From G965230615 sp965230615 (GTDB lineage: Bacteria; Pseudomonadota; Gammaproteobacteria; HTCC5015): 64,000 nucleotides of DNA. This document shows positions 36,790 through 45,658 of this stretch, piece after piece. The notes under the pieces were generated by a model. It worked only from the letters and a program-made list of their open reading frames with translations, ran no database searches and was not told where the DNA came from. The translations under genes were made by a program, and so were the position numbers. The stretch spans positions 372,001 through 436,000 of the forward strand of contig OZ246012.1 of the NCBI GenBank assembly GCA_965230615.1, given 5' to 3'. How positions within the stretch are numbered: position 1 is the first letter of the stretch; every line of letters begins with the position of its first letter.

Positions 36790-37197
36790 CTAGTGTTTTT
36801 TGGATTTCTCCTGCGCATTAAAGCTATCAATAATCGGACACTCGGACTCGCCGCTACGAACACACTGTTCAATCAGCTCTTTCATCTCGTCTCGCAAGGC
36901 TATTAAGCCTTCTATACGTTCTGAGAGCTCTGACACCTTAACTTCAGCAAGGCTTCGAACTTTAGGCTTTGCGTCTATGGGCGCCGCTCTAAACTTGAGT
37001 AATTGAGCGATCTCGTCAAGGCTAAAACCCGAGTGTTGGGCATTGCGTATGAAGCGCACCTGTTCAACATTATTCTGGTCGTAACTACGGTACCCGCTGC
37101 TACTTCGTTTTACACCGTTTAGTAAACCTATTTTTTCGTAGTATCGCAGTGTGTCGACTGTGACATCAGCTTTCTTGGCGAGATCTCCGATTTTCAT
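36790..37197 (-). CDS. cueR: MerR-family Cu(I)-responsive regulator, CueR-like
   Basis: 135 residues. N-terminal MerR helix-turn-helix (MKIGDLAKKADVTVDTLRYY), dimer helix, and a C-terminal loop QCVRSGESECPII that places Cys112 and Cys120 exactly where CueR binds Cu(I). It lacks the Cys near position 79 used by zinc and cadmium sensors, which supports monovalent ion sensing. It is transcribed in the same direction as, and upstream of, the copA operon, and downstream of the cus-like genes. Confidence 0.9.
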   Translation of the reverse strand: MKIGDLAKKADVTVDTLRYYEKIGLLNGVKRSSSGYRSYDQNNVEQVRFIRNAQHSGFSLDEIAQLLKFRAAPIDAKPKVRSLAEVKVSELSERIEGLIALRDEMKELIEQCVRSGESECPIIDSFNAQEKSKKH

Positions 37198-37213
37198 GTA
37201 ACGCCCTGACCGA

Positions 37214-37696
37214 TCACAAATTTCGGTCGCTCATCTTAAAAACATGATTCATTCCAGCTTCAAAATGTCCTGGAATGTTACAGGCAGCCATTACAGTGTC
37301 GAGTTTCCCAAATACCCAAGTTAGAGTTTTTGTCTCTCCCGGCAGAACAGTAATTGTATTTCCATCAACGTGCTTCATATCGGGGTGTTTTCGCATCTTC
37401 TTTCGATGTTGTTTATGCTCATTTTCAGTACCAATAGAAAACTCATGGGGTATTTTTCCCAAATTACGCACAACGAAATGTACAGTTTCTCCCATTTTAA
37501 TATTGGGTTCATTTTCGAACTTGAATTGCATAGAATCCAAGAGATCTACCTTTATCGTTTTATCAATTGCATTGATATCACCGGGTTTTCCTGCAGGGCT
37601 TTCATGGTGGTTAGCATGATGATTGTGATTATGTGTTCCTTCAGCGAAAACTGAGGCAGGGAAAACCATTAGCAAAAAATAAAATATCTTGTTCAT
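37214..37696 (-). CDS. Exported cupredoxin-like copper-binding protein
   Basis: 160 residues with a signal peptide ending at FAEG (about 19). A His-rich linker (THNHNHHANHHES) leads to a cupredoxin fold with a full type 1 copper site: His84 (PHEF), Cys139, His144 and Met149 in AACNIPGHFEAGM. It would act in the periplasm as a copper carrier or redox buffer, similar to CopI-type proteins. It follows cusA at 17 bp, so it belongs to the cus operon. Confidence 0.9.
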   Translation of the reverse strand: MNKIFYFLLMVFPASVFAEGTHNHNHHANHHESPAGKPGDINAIDKTIKVDLLDSMQFKFENEPNIKMGETVHFVVRNLGKIPHEFSIGTENEHKQHRKKMRKHPDMKHVDGNTITVLPGETKTLTWVFGKLDTVMAACNIPGHFEAGMNHVFKMSDRNL

Positions 37697-37713
37697 ATTA
37701 AATACCTTTAGAG

Positions 37714-40700
37714 TCAGTTGTTTGCCATTTTGTGCTTAAAAATCAGGAAATAAACTGCCGGTAAAACAAGGAGAGTTAAAACCAAAGCGCTGATCATTCC
37801 TCCGACCATTGGTGCTGCTAAGCGTTGCATGACCTCTGAACCTGTTCCATCACCATACATAATCGGGAGCAGTCCGACGATAGTTGCACCCGTTGTCATT
37901 AGCACTGGACGAACACGTAAAACGGCCCCATCTAAAACGGCTTGCTTAAAGACAGGCAATGAAAGAGGCGCCGAATTTTTTTGGCTAGATTTAGCTTGTT
38001 CTACGGCTTGATTGAGATATACCAGCATGATCACGCCAATTTCTACGGCGACACCCGCTAGTGCAATGAGACCAACGCCCACAGCGATCGAGAAATTAAA
38101 TTTCAATAAATACATAAGCCAGACACTCCCAACTATAGCCAGGGGTAAGGTGCCCATGATGATGGCGACTTCTGTAAAACTTCTGAAATTCAGATAAAGA
38201 AGTACCACAATAATGGCAAGTGTTAGTGGAATAACATAAGTCAATTTTGCTTTTGCACGCTCCATATATTCGTATTGCCCAGACCAATTTATGGAGTATC
38301 CTGCAGGGAGCTCCAATTTGGCGTCGACAACGCTCCTTGCTCGCTCAACGTAGCTGCCGACATCCACGCCATCAATGTCAATAAACGTCCAGCCATTAAT
38401 TCGAGCATTTTCACTCTTAATTCCCGGAGGACCATCGACGATATCAATCGTTGCCACATCGCCAAGTGCAATGCGTTCGCCGCGAGGAGTAACGATGGGT
38501 AAAAGAGCGAGTTGCTTTGGAGAGTTTCGGTACGCTTGAGGGTAGCGAATATTAACAGGATAGCGTTCAAGGCCCTCCACAGTTTGTGTCACGTTCATTC
38601 CACCAATGGCAGAAGCAATGACTTGCTGAACATCGGCGATATTGAGACCAAATCGCGCAGCCTTTTCACGCTGAATATCAATATCGAGATATCGGCCACC
38701 GGCAACGCGTTCCGAGTACACTGATGCAGTACCGTCAACGTCACTCAAAATAGTTTCTAGTTGCTGACCGATAGACTGGATAACGCTTAAGTCTGGGCCT
38801 GCGACTTTAATTCCTACCGGTGTTTTAATCCCTGTTGCAAGCATGTCGATTCGGGTTTTAATCGGCATCACCCAAGCATTGGTAACTCCGGGTAATTTTA
38901 CTAGGTTATCGAACTCTTTCTTTAATGACTCCGTCGTGACACCTTCACGCCACTTATCCCGAGGTTTCAGCTGAATAAAGGTTTCAATCATTGTTAAGGG
39001 GGCCGGGTCAGTCGCCGTCTCCGCGCGACCGATTTTTCCGAATACGTTTTCTACTTCTGGAACCGTGGCAATAAGTTTGTCGGTTTGTTGTAATAGCTCT
39101 CTTGCTTTACCAATCGAAATACCAGGATAAGTAGTCGGCATATACATCAAGTCGCCTTCATCAAGCGGCGGGATAAATTCGCTACCAATTTTTTGCATGG
39201 GCCAAAGTGTGCTCAGTAAGATTAACACCGAACCCAATACGGTGGTCTTGGGGAATTTTAAGACTGCTCTTAAAATTGGCGTGTAGGCTTTGATTAAGCC
39301 ACGATTAATGGGATTGCGATTTTCAGGTAAAACTTTCCCTCGAATAAAATACCCCATTAGCACAGGCACCAAGGTCACTGCTAACGCAGCAGATGCGGCC
39401 ATCGCATAGGTCTTGGTAAACGCCAGTGGGCTGAACATTCTCCCTTCTTGCGCTTCAAGCGTGAATACAGGTACAAAGCTCACGGTGATAATCAGCAAGC
39501 TAAAGAATAGTGCTGGGCCAACTTCTGTTGCCGACTTACTAACTATTCGCCATCGATTCTCTGGAGTTAGCGGTGTGCGCTCCATGTGTTTGTGCATGTT
39601 TTCTATCATTACAATGGCACCATCGATCATTGCACCGATCGCAATGGCAATCCCACCTAAGGACATAATGTTCGCGTTAATGCCTTGAAAGTACATAACA
39701 ACGAATGCCGTTAATATCCCAATAGGCAGACTAACAATCGCTACAAGCGACGAACGCACATGAAACAAGAAAATAATGCAGACCAGTGCGACGACGACAA
39801 ACTCTTCAAAGAGCTTTTCCCAAAGGTTACTGATCGCATTTTGTATGAGACCTGAGCGATCATAGACGGTGACAATTTCAACACCTTCGGGCAGCCCTTT
39901 TTTCAGGGCTTCTAATTTTTCTTTTACGCCATCTATGGTCGTTTGAGCATTTTCACCGAAGCGCATCACGACGATGCCGCCAACGGTTTCGCCCTGGCCA
40001 TTCAGTTCAGCAATGCCCCGTCGCATTTGCGGCCCCAATTGAATATCGGCGATATCTTTGAGGAGCAACGGAGTTCCGGTCGGGTTCACCTTGAGTGGAA
40101 TATTGGCCAAGTCATTTTTATTTTGTAGGTAACCCGAGGCGCGCACCATATACTCGGCCTCAGCCATTTCTATGACTGACGCACCCACTTCCTGGTTCGC
40201 GCGTTTAATCGCCATCTGTACATGAGCAAGGGGAATATTAAATGCTCGTAGCTTTTCTGGATTCACCGTTACCTGATATTGCTTGACCATGCCGCCCACA
40301 GCGGCAACTTCAGATACGCCGGGAACAGTTTGCAATTCGTATTTTAAAAACCAATCTTGCAAGCTACGCAATTGGCTGATGTCGTGCTTGCCTGATTTGT
40401 CCGTAAGTGCATAAATATAAACCCACCCGACACCTGTAGCATCAGGCCCAAGTTGAGGTTTGGCCGATTCAGGCAATGTCGGTGCAACTTGGCTTAGGTA
40501 TTCCAATACACGGCTACGTGCCCAGTACAAATCCGTTTTTTCATCAAAAATCACATAAACATACGAGTCGCCAAAAAACGAAAAACCTCGAACAGTAACT
40601 GCGCCGGGAACGGACAACATAGCCGTAGTGAGTGGATACGTAACTTGATCTTCAACAACTTGCGGTGCTTGCCCTGGGTAGGATGTTTTGATAATGACTT

Positions 40701-40836
40701 GAACATCACTAAGATCTGGGATGGCATCCACAGGTGTTCGTTGAACAGAGAATAAACCCAGTCCAACTAAAATAGCCGTAGAAAGTAAAACGAAAAAGCG
40801 ATTACCTATGGACCAACGAATAATGGAGGCGATCAT
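37714..40836 (-). CDS. cusA: Heavy-metal RND efflux pump, CusA-like (HME4)
   Basis: 1040 residues, complete RND layout. The helix 4 signature GGIAIAIGAMIDGAIVMIEN is the HME4 form found in CusA and differs from the CzcA paralogue in this window. It exports Cu(I)/Ag(I) from the periplasm or inner membrane through CusBC. The start codon overlaps the cusB stop (TGATG), so the two are coupled. Confidence 0.96.
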   Translation of the reverse strand: MIASIIRWSIGNRFFVLLSTAILVGLGLFSVQRTPVDAIPDLSDVQVIIKTSYPGQAPQVVEDQVTYPLTTAMLSVPGAVTVRGFSFFGDSYVYVIFDEKTDLYWARSRVLEYLSQVAPTLPESAKPQLGPDATGVGWVYIYALTDKSGKHDISQLRSLQDWFLKYELQTVPGVSEVAAVGGMVKQYQVTVNPEKLRAFNIPLAHVQMAIKRANQEVGASVIEMAEAEYMVRASGYLQNKNDLANIPLKVNPTGTPLLLKDIADIQLGPQMRRGIAELNGQGETVGGIVVMRFGENAQTTIDGVKEKLEALKKGLPEGVEIVTVYDRSGLIQNAISNLWEKLFEEFVVVALVCIIFLFHVRSSLVAIVSLPIGILTAFVVMYFQGINANIMSLGGIAIAIGAMIDGAIVMIENMHKHMERTPLTPENRWRIVSKSATEVGPALFFSLLIITVSFVPVFTLEAQEGRMFSPLAFTKTYAMAASAALAVTLVPVLMGYFIRGKVLPENRNPINRGLIKAYTPILRAVLKFPKTTVLGSVLILLSTLWPMQKIGSEFIPPLDEGDLMYMPTTYPGISIGKARELLQQTDKLIATVPEVENVFGKIGRAETATDPAPLTMIETFIQLKPRDKWREGVTTESLKKEFDNLVKLPGVTNAWVMPIKTRIDMLATGIKTPVGIKVAGPDLSVIQSIGQQLETILSDVDGTASVYSERVAGGRYLDIDIQREKAARFGLNIADVQQVIASAIGGMNVTQTVEGLERYPVNIRYPQAYRNSPKQLALLPIVTPRGERIALGDVATIDIVDGPPGIKSENARINGWTFIDIDGVDVGSYVERARSVVDAKLELPAGYSINWSGQYEYMERAKAKLTYVIPLTLAIIVVLLYLNFRSFTEVAIIMGTLPLAIVGSVWLMYLLKFNFSIAVGVGLIALAGVAVEIGVIMLVYLNQAVEQAKSSQKNSAPLSLPVFKQAVLDGAVLRVRPVLMTTGATIVGLLPIMYGDGTGSEVMQRLAAPMVGGMISALVLTLLVLPAVYFLIFKHKMANN

Positions 40837-42644
40837 CAGTGGTGATCCTCCATATTGTGATGCTGATGGCCTTCCATGCTATGACCTTGGTGCCCCCCAG
40901 GACTATTTTGTGTATCGATGATTGGAAGATCATCAGGTTTAATAATTCGAGTGATAACAAAGTCATCGTCACGTATTTCGAACTCGAACGTAAACTCATG
41001 CCCCTTAGAAAATTCAATCGGAGTAAGCGAATCATCAAGCAAGAAATCCATCGTAGCGGCTGGGCGATTCCATTTTTCGATGGGCCCACGCGTGATATTG
41101 ATAACACCTTGTTCACCATCAAAGTTATTGACGACACCGTCCACAATCGCCGATTGAGTTTCATCTTGAGACTCAGCCATCCCCATAATATGGATGCCAA
41201 TAATTTCATAGAGACCATCATCGCCCATCTTGATTTGCATATGTAATTCGGTGTTAGCCTTTAAGCTATCAAAATCAACATCGTCATCAACACTGAAGTT
41301 CATTGTCATGGCCATCATGCCCCATTCGTCGATAGCTTCGTGGCTGACCCTAACTTGTCGTTTGTCGGTGATCTGTTCATCAATGACTGCAGACACCCAT
41401 ACAGATTCCGCCATATCGTCTTCTGCAGTCATGCGTTTAAAGTCTGATGTTTTACTCGATTCTGAATCGAGCAAAAATTGTGCGGAAGAAACAATACGTT
41501 CGCCTTCACTTAGCCCTTCAAGCACTTCGATTGAGTTTTGATTTTCTCGTCCTATTTTTACCTCTACAGACTTAAAACTACCTTCGCCTAGTGCGAGCAC
41601 CACACGATCCTGATTGCCAGTTCGGATAAGGCTTTCGCGAGGGATGAGTAACAACGCTTCTTCGGATTCAGAGTGAATAACAACTTGGGCAAACATATTG
41701 GGCAGTAGCAGCTTTTCGGGGTTATCAAACTGCAGCCGCAACCGAATAGTTCGAGTAAGGCTATCCAAAGTTGGGTAAACGTAATCCACTTCACCTTCCC
41801 ATGTTTTTCCCGGAAGGTAATCTAAGGTCATTAATACAGAAGCACCTTTTTTGACGAGTGCCGCTTGACGTTCGAATACTTCGGCTTCCACCCACACATT
41901 GTCGAGCGCACCAATGCTAAACAAGGTTGTACCTGGTTGAACGTAGAACCCCTCCCTGATATTTAGATTGTCCACCACACCATCTTGTGGAGAGAAAAAC
42001 GTTATCGATTGTTCCACCGTCTTACTTTTCTTAATTTTTTGAACAAATGAAGAAGGAATTTTTAGCGCCTCTAAACGATCTTGCGCGGCCTTTATAAGAC
42101 GTAAGTTATTTCTGTTTAGCGCTAGAATAAGCTCCTCTTGAGCATTAACCAGCTCAGGGGAGTAAAGGGAGTAGAGAGGTTGGTTTTTTTTGACTGGATC
42201 ACCAGAGGCTTTGACATACAGCTTATCAACCCATCCAGACACTCGGGGATGAATGTGTATGAGATTATTTTCGTTATACTTAACGTAACCTACGGTGAGA
42301 ATTTCCTCTTTTAACTTTTTACTTTCAACACTGACTGTTCGTACACCAAGATTATTGATTACAGTGGGGTCGATAGTGATTGTTCCGGGCCCTGCATCAT
42401 TTGCAGATTTGTTTTCTGCATATACTGGGATCAATTCCATGCCCATTGGCGATAAGCCAGGTTCATCCCTACGGTAATTAGGGTCCATAGGGGCTACCCA
42501 ATAGAGGGGCTCTTTTTTTGCACTGGCCACTGGGGCTGAACCTGATGTTTCACTGCCAATGAAATACATTAATACACCAGCTATGAGTGCGCTTGAAATA
42601 GCCGCAACAAGTGTTGCGGGCCTGAAAAGCTCTGATTTGTTCAT
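40836..42644 (-). CDS. cusB: RND periplasmic adaptor CusB-like with two C-terminal CusF-like domains
   Basis: 602 residues from the ATG at 42644 (AGGAG 5 bases upstream). A membrane anchor (~10-28) is followed by a heavy-metal-binding segment (YWVAPMDPNYRRDEPG with GMELIPVY) and the adaptor core. After residue ~420 come two CusF-like OB-fold domains: one with EWGMMAMTMNFSV, one with IEKWNRPAATMDFLL, each keeping the Trp and Met used by CusF for Cu(I)/Ag(I). A His/Met-rich tail ends it. The periplasmic chaperone is thus fused to the pump, in duplicate, and no separate cusF gene is seen. Confidence 0.92.
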   Translation of the reverse strand: MNKSELFRPATLVAAISSALIAGVLMYFIGSETSGSAPVASAKKEPLYWVAPMDPNYRRDEPGLSPMGMELIPVYAENKSANDAGPGTITIDPTVINNLGVRTVSVESKKLKEEILTVGYVKYNENNLIHIHPRVSGWVDKLYVKASGDPVKKNQPLYSLYSPELVNAQEELILALNRNNLRLIKAAQDRLEALKIPSSFVQKIKKSKTVEQSITFFSPQDGVVDNLNIREGFYVQPGTTLFSIGALDNVWVEAEVFERQAALVKKGASVLMTLDYLPGKTWEGEVDYVYPTLDSLTRTIRLRLQFDNPEKLLLPNMFAQVVIHSESEEALLLIPRESLIRTGNQDRVVLALGEGSFKSVEVKIGRENQNSIEVLEGLSEGERIVSSAQFLLDSESSKTSDFKRMTAEDDMAESVWVSAVIDEQITDKRQVRVSHEAIDEWGMMAMTMNFSVDDDVDFDSLKANTELHMQIKMGDDGLYEIIGIHIMGMAESQDETQSAIVDGVVNNFDGEQGVINITRGPIEKWNRPAATMDFLLDDSLTPIEFSKGHEFTFEFEIRDDDFVITRIIKPDDLPIIDTQNSPGGHQGHSMEGHQHHNMEDHH

Positions 42645-42666
42645 GTTTTCTCCTGTCGTTACATTT

Positions 42667-44004
42667 TTAAAATGCAACGCTTTTGGATTCTTTGTTCGGT
42701 TGAGTGCCCGCGTGAAAATAATTGAGCTGAGCGATGTTTTTTTGCATGTCGATCTCAACATGCAAGGCCTCTATACGTGCGTTGAGCTCCGCAATGCGAG
42801 CGCGGACGACTTCAGCAAAATCACCGTCATCATTCGTGTAGGCTGATAGGGACGCTTCTGCCTGCTCTGCCATTTCGCGCAATAATCGTGTATCAAATAG
42901 GGACTTTCGCTCAACGAGGCGAAGATACGTGGCTTCTGCCGTGTCGTAGCCCGATTTCAACTGGCGCAACACTAAGACACGCTCTGTTTTCACTGCTTCT
43001 AACTCAGCATTCGCAGATTGAACCTTTTTATCCTGGCGCTTACCGGTAAATAGCGGAACATCAAAGCTGACGCCCACCGAAAAGAAATCCGAGCGATCAT
43101 CGCCCATCGGGGTTTGATCTCGGTAACCGTAACTCGCATTCACACCCCATTGAGGCTTATAGCTTTGCTTGGCCAGCCGGACGCCCGAATCAAAGGCCTT
43201 AATCTTACTGTCGATTCGCTTCACTTTAGGGTGGCGATTGAGGCTTTCAGTAAGCAGACGAAGCTTTACGGCGAGATCAGGCGTTTCAATTAAATCTGGT
43301 GCACTGAGTGATATACGACCTTCCAGCGAGGAAATATTGGAAAGAGAAATACTGGGGTTCCCCAACCATTCACCTAGGCGTGCGAGCGACATATCCCTTT
43401 GCTGACGCAGACGAGCTAAACGATCGTCAAGGCGTGTCAACTCTAACTGTGCGCGCACCAGATCCTGCTGACGCGTTTTACCCGCTGCGGTGGTATAACT
43501 CGACTGTGCAACATCCACGAGGTGCTCAAAAAGCCCCCGATCACGTTCGATCAATTGGATCGTTTGCTCGCTTCTATACGCATCCAACCATAACTGCGCC
43601 ACCGTGACGGCCACATTGGCATTGCGATCAGCCCTAGCATAGGGTTGCATTTCGCTGAGTTTTTGCAACTTTTCGCGCTTTAGCGATAGCGTCTTACCTC
43701 GCGGAAACATCTGGCTAACCCCCACTTTAAATTGGGTCATGCCCTCCTGAGAAAAATCAAAGGTATCCACAGGAAGGTTGGCTACGCCAAGGCTAACTGA
43801 CGGGTCGGGAAGGGAACCACTCTCGATGCTTAAGGCCTCAAGGCTTTCTTGGCGCTTAACGCTTCCCAATAGCCAAGGATCTTGTTGCTGTGCCACTTTA
43901 ACGGCCCGCTCCAAGGTATAACTTTCTGCATGGGCGAAGCTCGCTGAAAAAGCGATAACCGAGACGCATAAAAGTGGCCTCCAAAGTCTACGATCAAAAC
44001 GCAT
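42667..44004 (-). CDS. cusC: TolC-family outer-membrane efflux protein, CusC-like
   Basis: 445 residues with a signal peptide ending around residue 26 (FAHAES). Two outer-membrane efflux repeats with long helices (ARLRQQRDMSLARLGEWLGN; ELNARIEALHVEIDMQKN). It is the channel of the Cus-type pump. The gene starts 1 bp inside the end of the DUF411 gene and ends 22 bp before cusB. Confidence 0.9.
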   Translation of the reverse strand: MRFDRRLWRPLLCVSVIAFSASFAHAESYTLERAVKVAQQQDPWLLGSVKRQESLEALSIESGSLPDPSVSLGVANLPVDTFDFSQEGMTQFKVGVSQMFPRGKTLSLKREKLQKLSEMQPYARADRNANVAVTVAQLWLDAYRSEQTIQLIERDRGLFEHLVDVAQSSYTTAAGKTRQQDLVRAQLELTRLDDRLARLRQQRDMSLARLGEWLGNPSISLSNISSLEGRISLSAPDLIETPDLAVKLRLLTESLNRHPKVKRIDSKIKAFDSGVRLAKQSYKPQWGVNASYGYRDQTPMGDDRSDFFSVGVSFDVPLFTGKRQDKKVQSANAELEAVKTERVLVLRQLKSGYDTAEATYLRLVERKSLFDTRLLREMAEQAEASLSAYTNDDGDFAEVVRARIAELNARIEALHVEIDMQKNIAQLNYFHAGTQPNKESKSVAF

Positions 44005-44528
44005 TAATATTGCTCCTCTGAACTGGAGACGGCAGCAAAAGGCTCGGTGCTACCGTCTGCTCTGACCAATAGAATGTCGTAGGGAGAAAAACGATCTCCC
44101 ATTTCCATACCTGGGCTACCTGCCGGCATACCTGGGACTGCAAGACCAATGGCACCTTTAGGTGGGTTAGCCAGGAATTGGGCGATGTATTTTGATGGAA
44201 TATGGCCTTCAAAAAAGAAACCGTCAGGACTCACGCCCGTGTGGCAAGATTGCAGCTCAGGATGAATATTGAGCTTCTTTTTGATGGCGTTTAGTGAACG
44301 GTGATCGATGACTTTGGTGTCAAACCCATTTTCATCGAGGTGTTTGACCCAATCACCGCAGCACCCGCACGTTGGCGTTTTGTGGACCTCAAGAACAAGA
44401 TTATCAGCCGTCTGTGAGGATGACGTCGATAATGAATCTGTTGGCGTCGATTTTGAGCAAGCTACAAGCGTCAAAACAGCGAAAGCCACGGCACTCAAAT
44501 TGAGTATTTTAGGTAAAATAGTTTTCAA
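44004..44528 (-). CDS. DUF411 metal-binding lipoprotein
   Basis: 174 residues from a TTG with GAGG 8 bases upstream. A lipobox (TLVAC, Cys24) marks a lipoprotein. The DUF411 domain begins VLEVHKTPTCGCCGDWVKHL with Cys54, Cys56 and Cys57, and continues through SCHTGVSPDGFFFEGHIPSK to a Met-rich PGMPAGSPGMEMG segment. DUF411 proteins are common in copper and silver operons and are thought to bind the metal in the periplasm. It opens the cus operon. The palindrome GAGGATATCCTC at 44529-44540 overlaps its ribosome site. Confidence 0.9.
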   Translation of the reverse strand: MKTILPKILNLSAVAFAVLTLVACSKSTPTDSLSTSSSQTADNLVLEVHKTPTCGCCGDWVKHLDENGFDTKVIDHRSLNAIKKKLNIHPELQSCHTGVSPDGFFFEGHIPSKYIAQFLANPPKGAIGLAVPGMPAGSPGMEMGDRFSPYDILLVRADGSTEPFAAVSSSEEQY

Positions 44529-44589
44529 GAGGATATCCTCAAATTCTGTGCAAGCCCACTAGGCTGCAAAACAATTTATTGAGGATCAA

Positions 44590-44606
44590 TGATCCTCGGC
44601 TAGTCT
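44590..44606 (-). terminator. Possible terminator or attenuator between the CopL-like and DUF411 genes
   Basis: A palindromic hairpin of GAGGATC and GATCCTC with a 3-base loop lies near 44580-44597 and is followed on the minus strand by AATAAATTGTTTT. It may end or attenuate the transcript of the upstream Cys-rich protein gene. Limits are approximate. Confidence 0.4.
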
Positions 44607-44652
44607 TTCGAAGCTGGGAATAACGCCAAAATTTAGGCGCAACTATCCCGTA

Positions 44653-45036
44653 TTAGCCGAGAATTGGGGGACGATAGAGGGAGCTATTTCTGTTGAGAGG
44701 GGCTTGATTTACAGCAACTTGTGCTAAATGTGATGATCGCATCAGATTTGGTAAAGTTACAGTGTTGAGTAATGCGCTGGTTGCATGACAACCCATCATC
44801 GAGCAATCGCCATCACAGCAAGAGTCTGATACTTGTACAGATTGAGGAGAGGCAGCGTTTGAGTCCATATGATTGCTATCACCGTGGCAATCAGACACAA
44901 CAACTCTCACATCGGGGTTAGATGCACCAAGCATCATCGAGGCATGAGCACTAACGACCATCGCCTGGCCAAGCATGGCTATGACTAGCAGGCAAACCCA
45001 GGCTCGAGATTGCTTTGATGTGCGATAGTTTCTCAT
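44653..45036 (-). CDS. Small exported Cys/Met/His-rich protein, CopL-like
   Basis: 127 residues. Signal peptide with cleavage near SAHA (~32). The mature part has DCHGDSNHMDS and SDSCCDGDCSMMGCHATS, clusters of Cys, His and Met suited to Cu(I). Small proteins of this sort precede copper operons and are sometimes called CopL, a regulatory metal-binding protein. The name is by resemblance of composition and place. A -35 TTGAAC (45092-45097) and -10 TATCTT (45070-45075), 16 bp apart on the minus strand, may be its promoter. Confidence 0.65.
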   Translation of the reverse strand: MRNYRTSKQSRAWVCLLVIAMLGQAMVVSAHASMMLGASNPDVRVVVSDCHGDSNHMDSNAASPQSVQVSDSCCDGDCSMMGCHATSALLNTVTLPNLMRSSHLAQVAVNQAPLNRNSSLYRPPILG

Positions 45037-45132
45037 CTATTTGGACAAATAATCATTTCAACGTACTTTAAGATACCACTTACTCGTGAAAGTTCAATTG
45101 GCTTTCATATTATATTCGCAGGCCCATCGTAC

Positions 45133-45144
45133 TCAAGCGCGCTT
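45133..45144. repeat. 12-bp perfect palindrome
   Basis: CAAGCGCGCTTG lies in the gap between the metal cassette and the recombinase genes. It could be a regulatory or recombination site; nothing else identifies it. Confidence 0.35.
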
Positions 45145-45199
45145 GAAGGAGCATTCGCGCCCAACAAACCACTCGAAATACCACATTGAAAAACGCTGG

Positions 45200-45658
45200 T
45201 TAATTCCCCGCCACAGCCTCTAAATTTTCCCGTTGCTCACTCCACAGCTTTGGCGGATTGACAGCTAGATCAAATAAAGTCAAATTTGAGGGGAGGTTGT
45301 CGTCCAGAATGGCTTCTACGATATCCGGTGCAAGGGTCGTCAGGTTGACCATTCGGCTGACGTAGCTGTTGTCGATGCCTTCTTTCTCGGCAATTTCCCT
45401 AAGTGATTTAACTTGGCCAGTTTCCAGCATAGCAAGCCAGCAATGACCTCTGGCCAATGCGAGTTGCAGGGGCGTAGGATCTGTGTCCCATGGTCTGGGG
45501 TCATGGGTTTTGCCATCAGGTAAGGTAATCAGTTGTCGTCCACTTCTGCGTTTTAGGCTGATGGGGACTGATATGCTGAGTTTTCCATTACTGGCTTCGA
45601 ATACACTTGGATCGCCAGATTGGCTCATTTCAATTTTAAATCCGCTCCCCTTGCTCAT
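45200..45658 (-). CDS. HTH protein accompanying the serine recombinase
   Basis: 152 residues. The centre contains a helix-turn-helix (QVKSLREIAEKEGIDNSYVS, then RMVNLTTLAPDIVEAILDD), similar to the ParB/KorB-type HTH found next to large serine recombinases in many proteobacterial elements. It overlaps the recombinase stop codon by 4 bp and is translated with it. It may act as directionality factor or regulator. The role is inferred. Confidence 0.75.
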   Translation of the reverse strand: MSKGSGFKIEMSQSGDPSVFEASNGKLSISVPISLKRRSGRQLITLPDGKTHDPRPWDTDPTPLQLALARGHCWLAMLETGQVKSLREIAEKEGIDNSYVSRMVNLTTLAPDIVEAILDDNLPSNLTLFDLAVNPPKLWSEQRENLEAVAGN

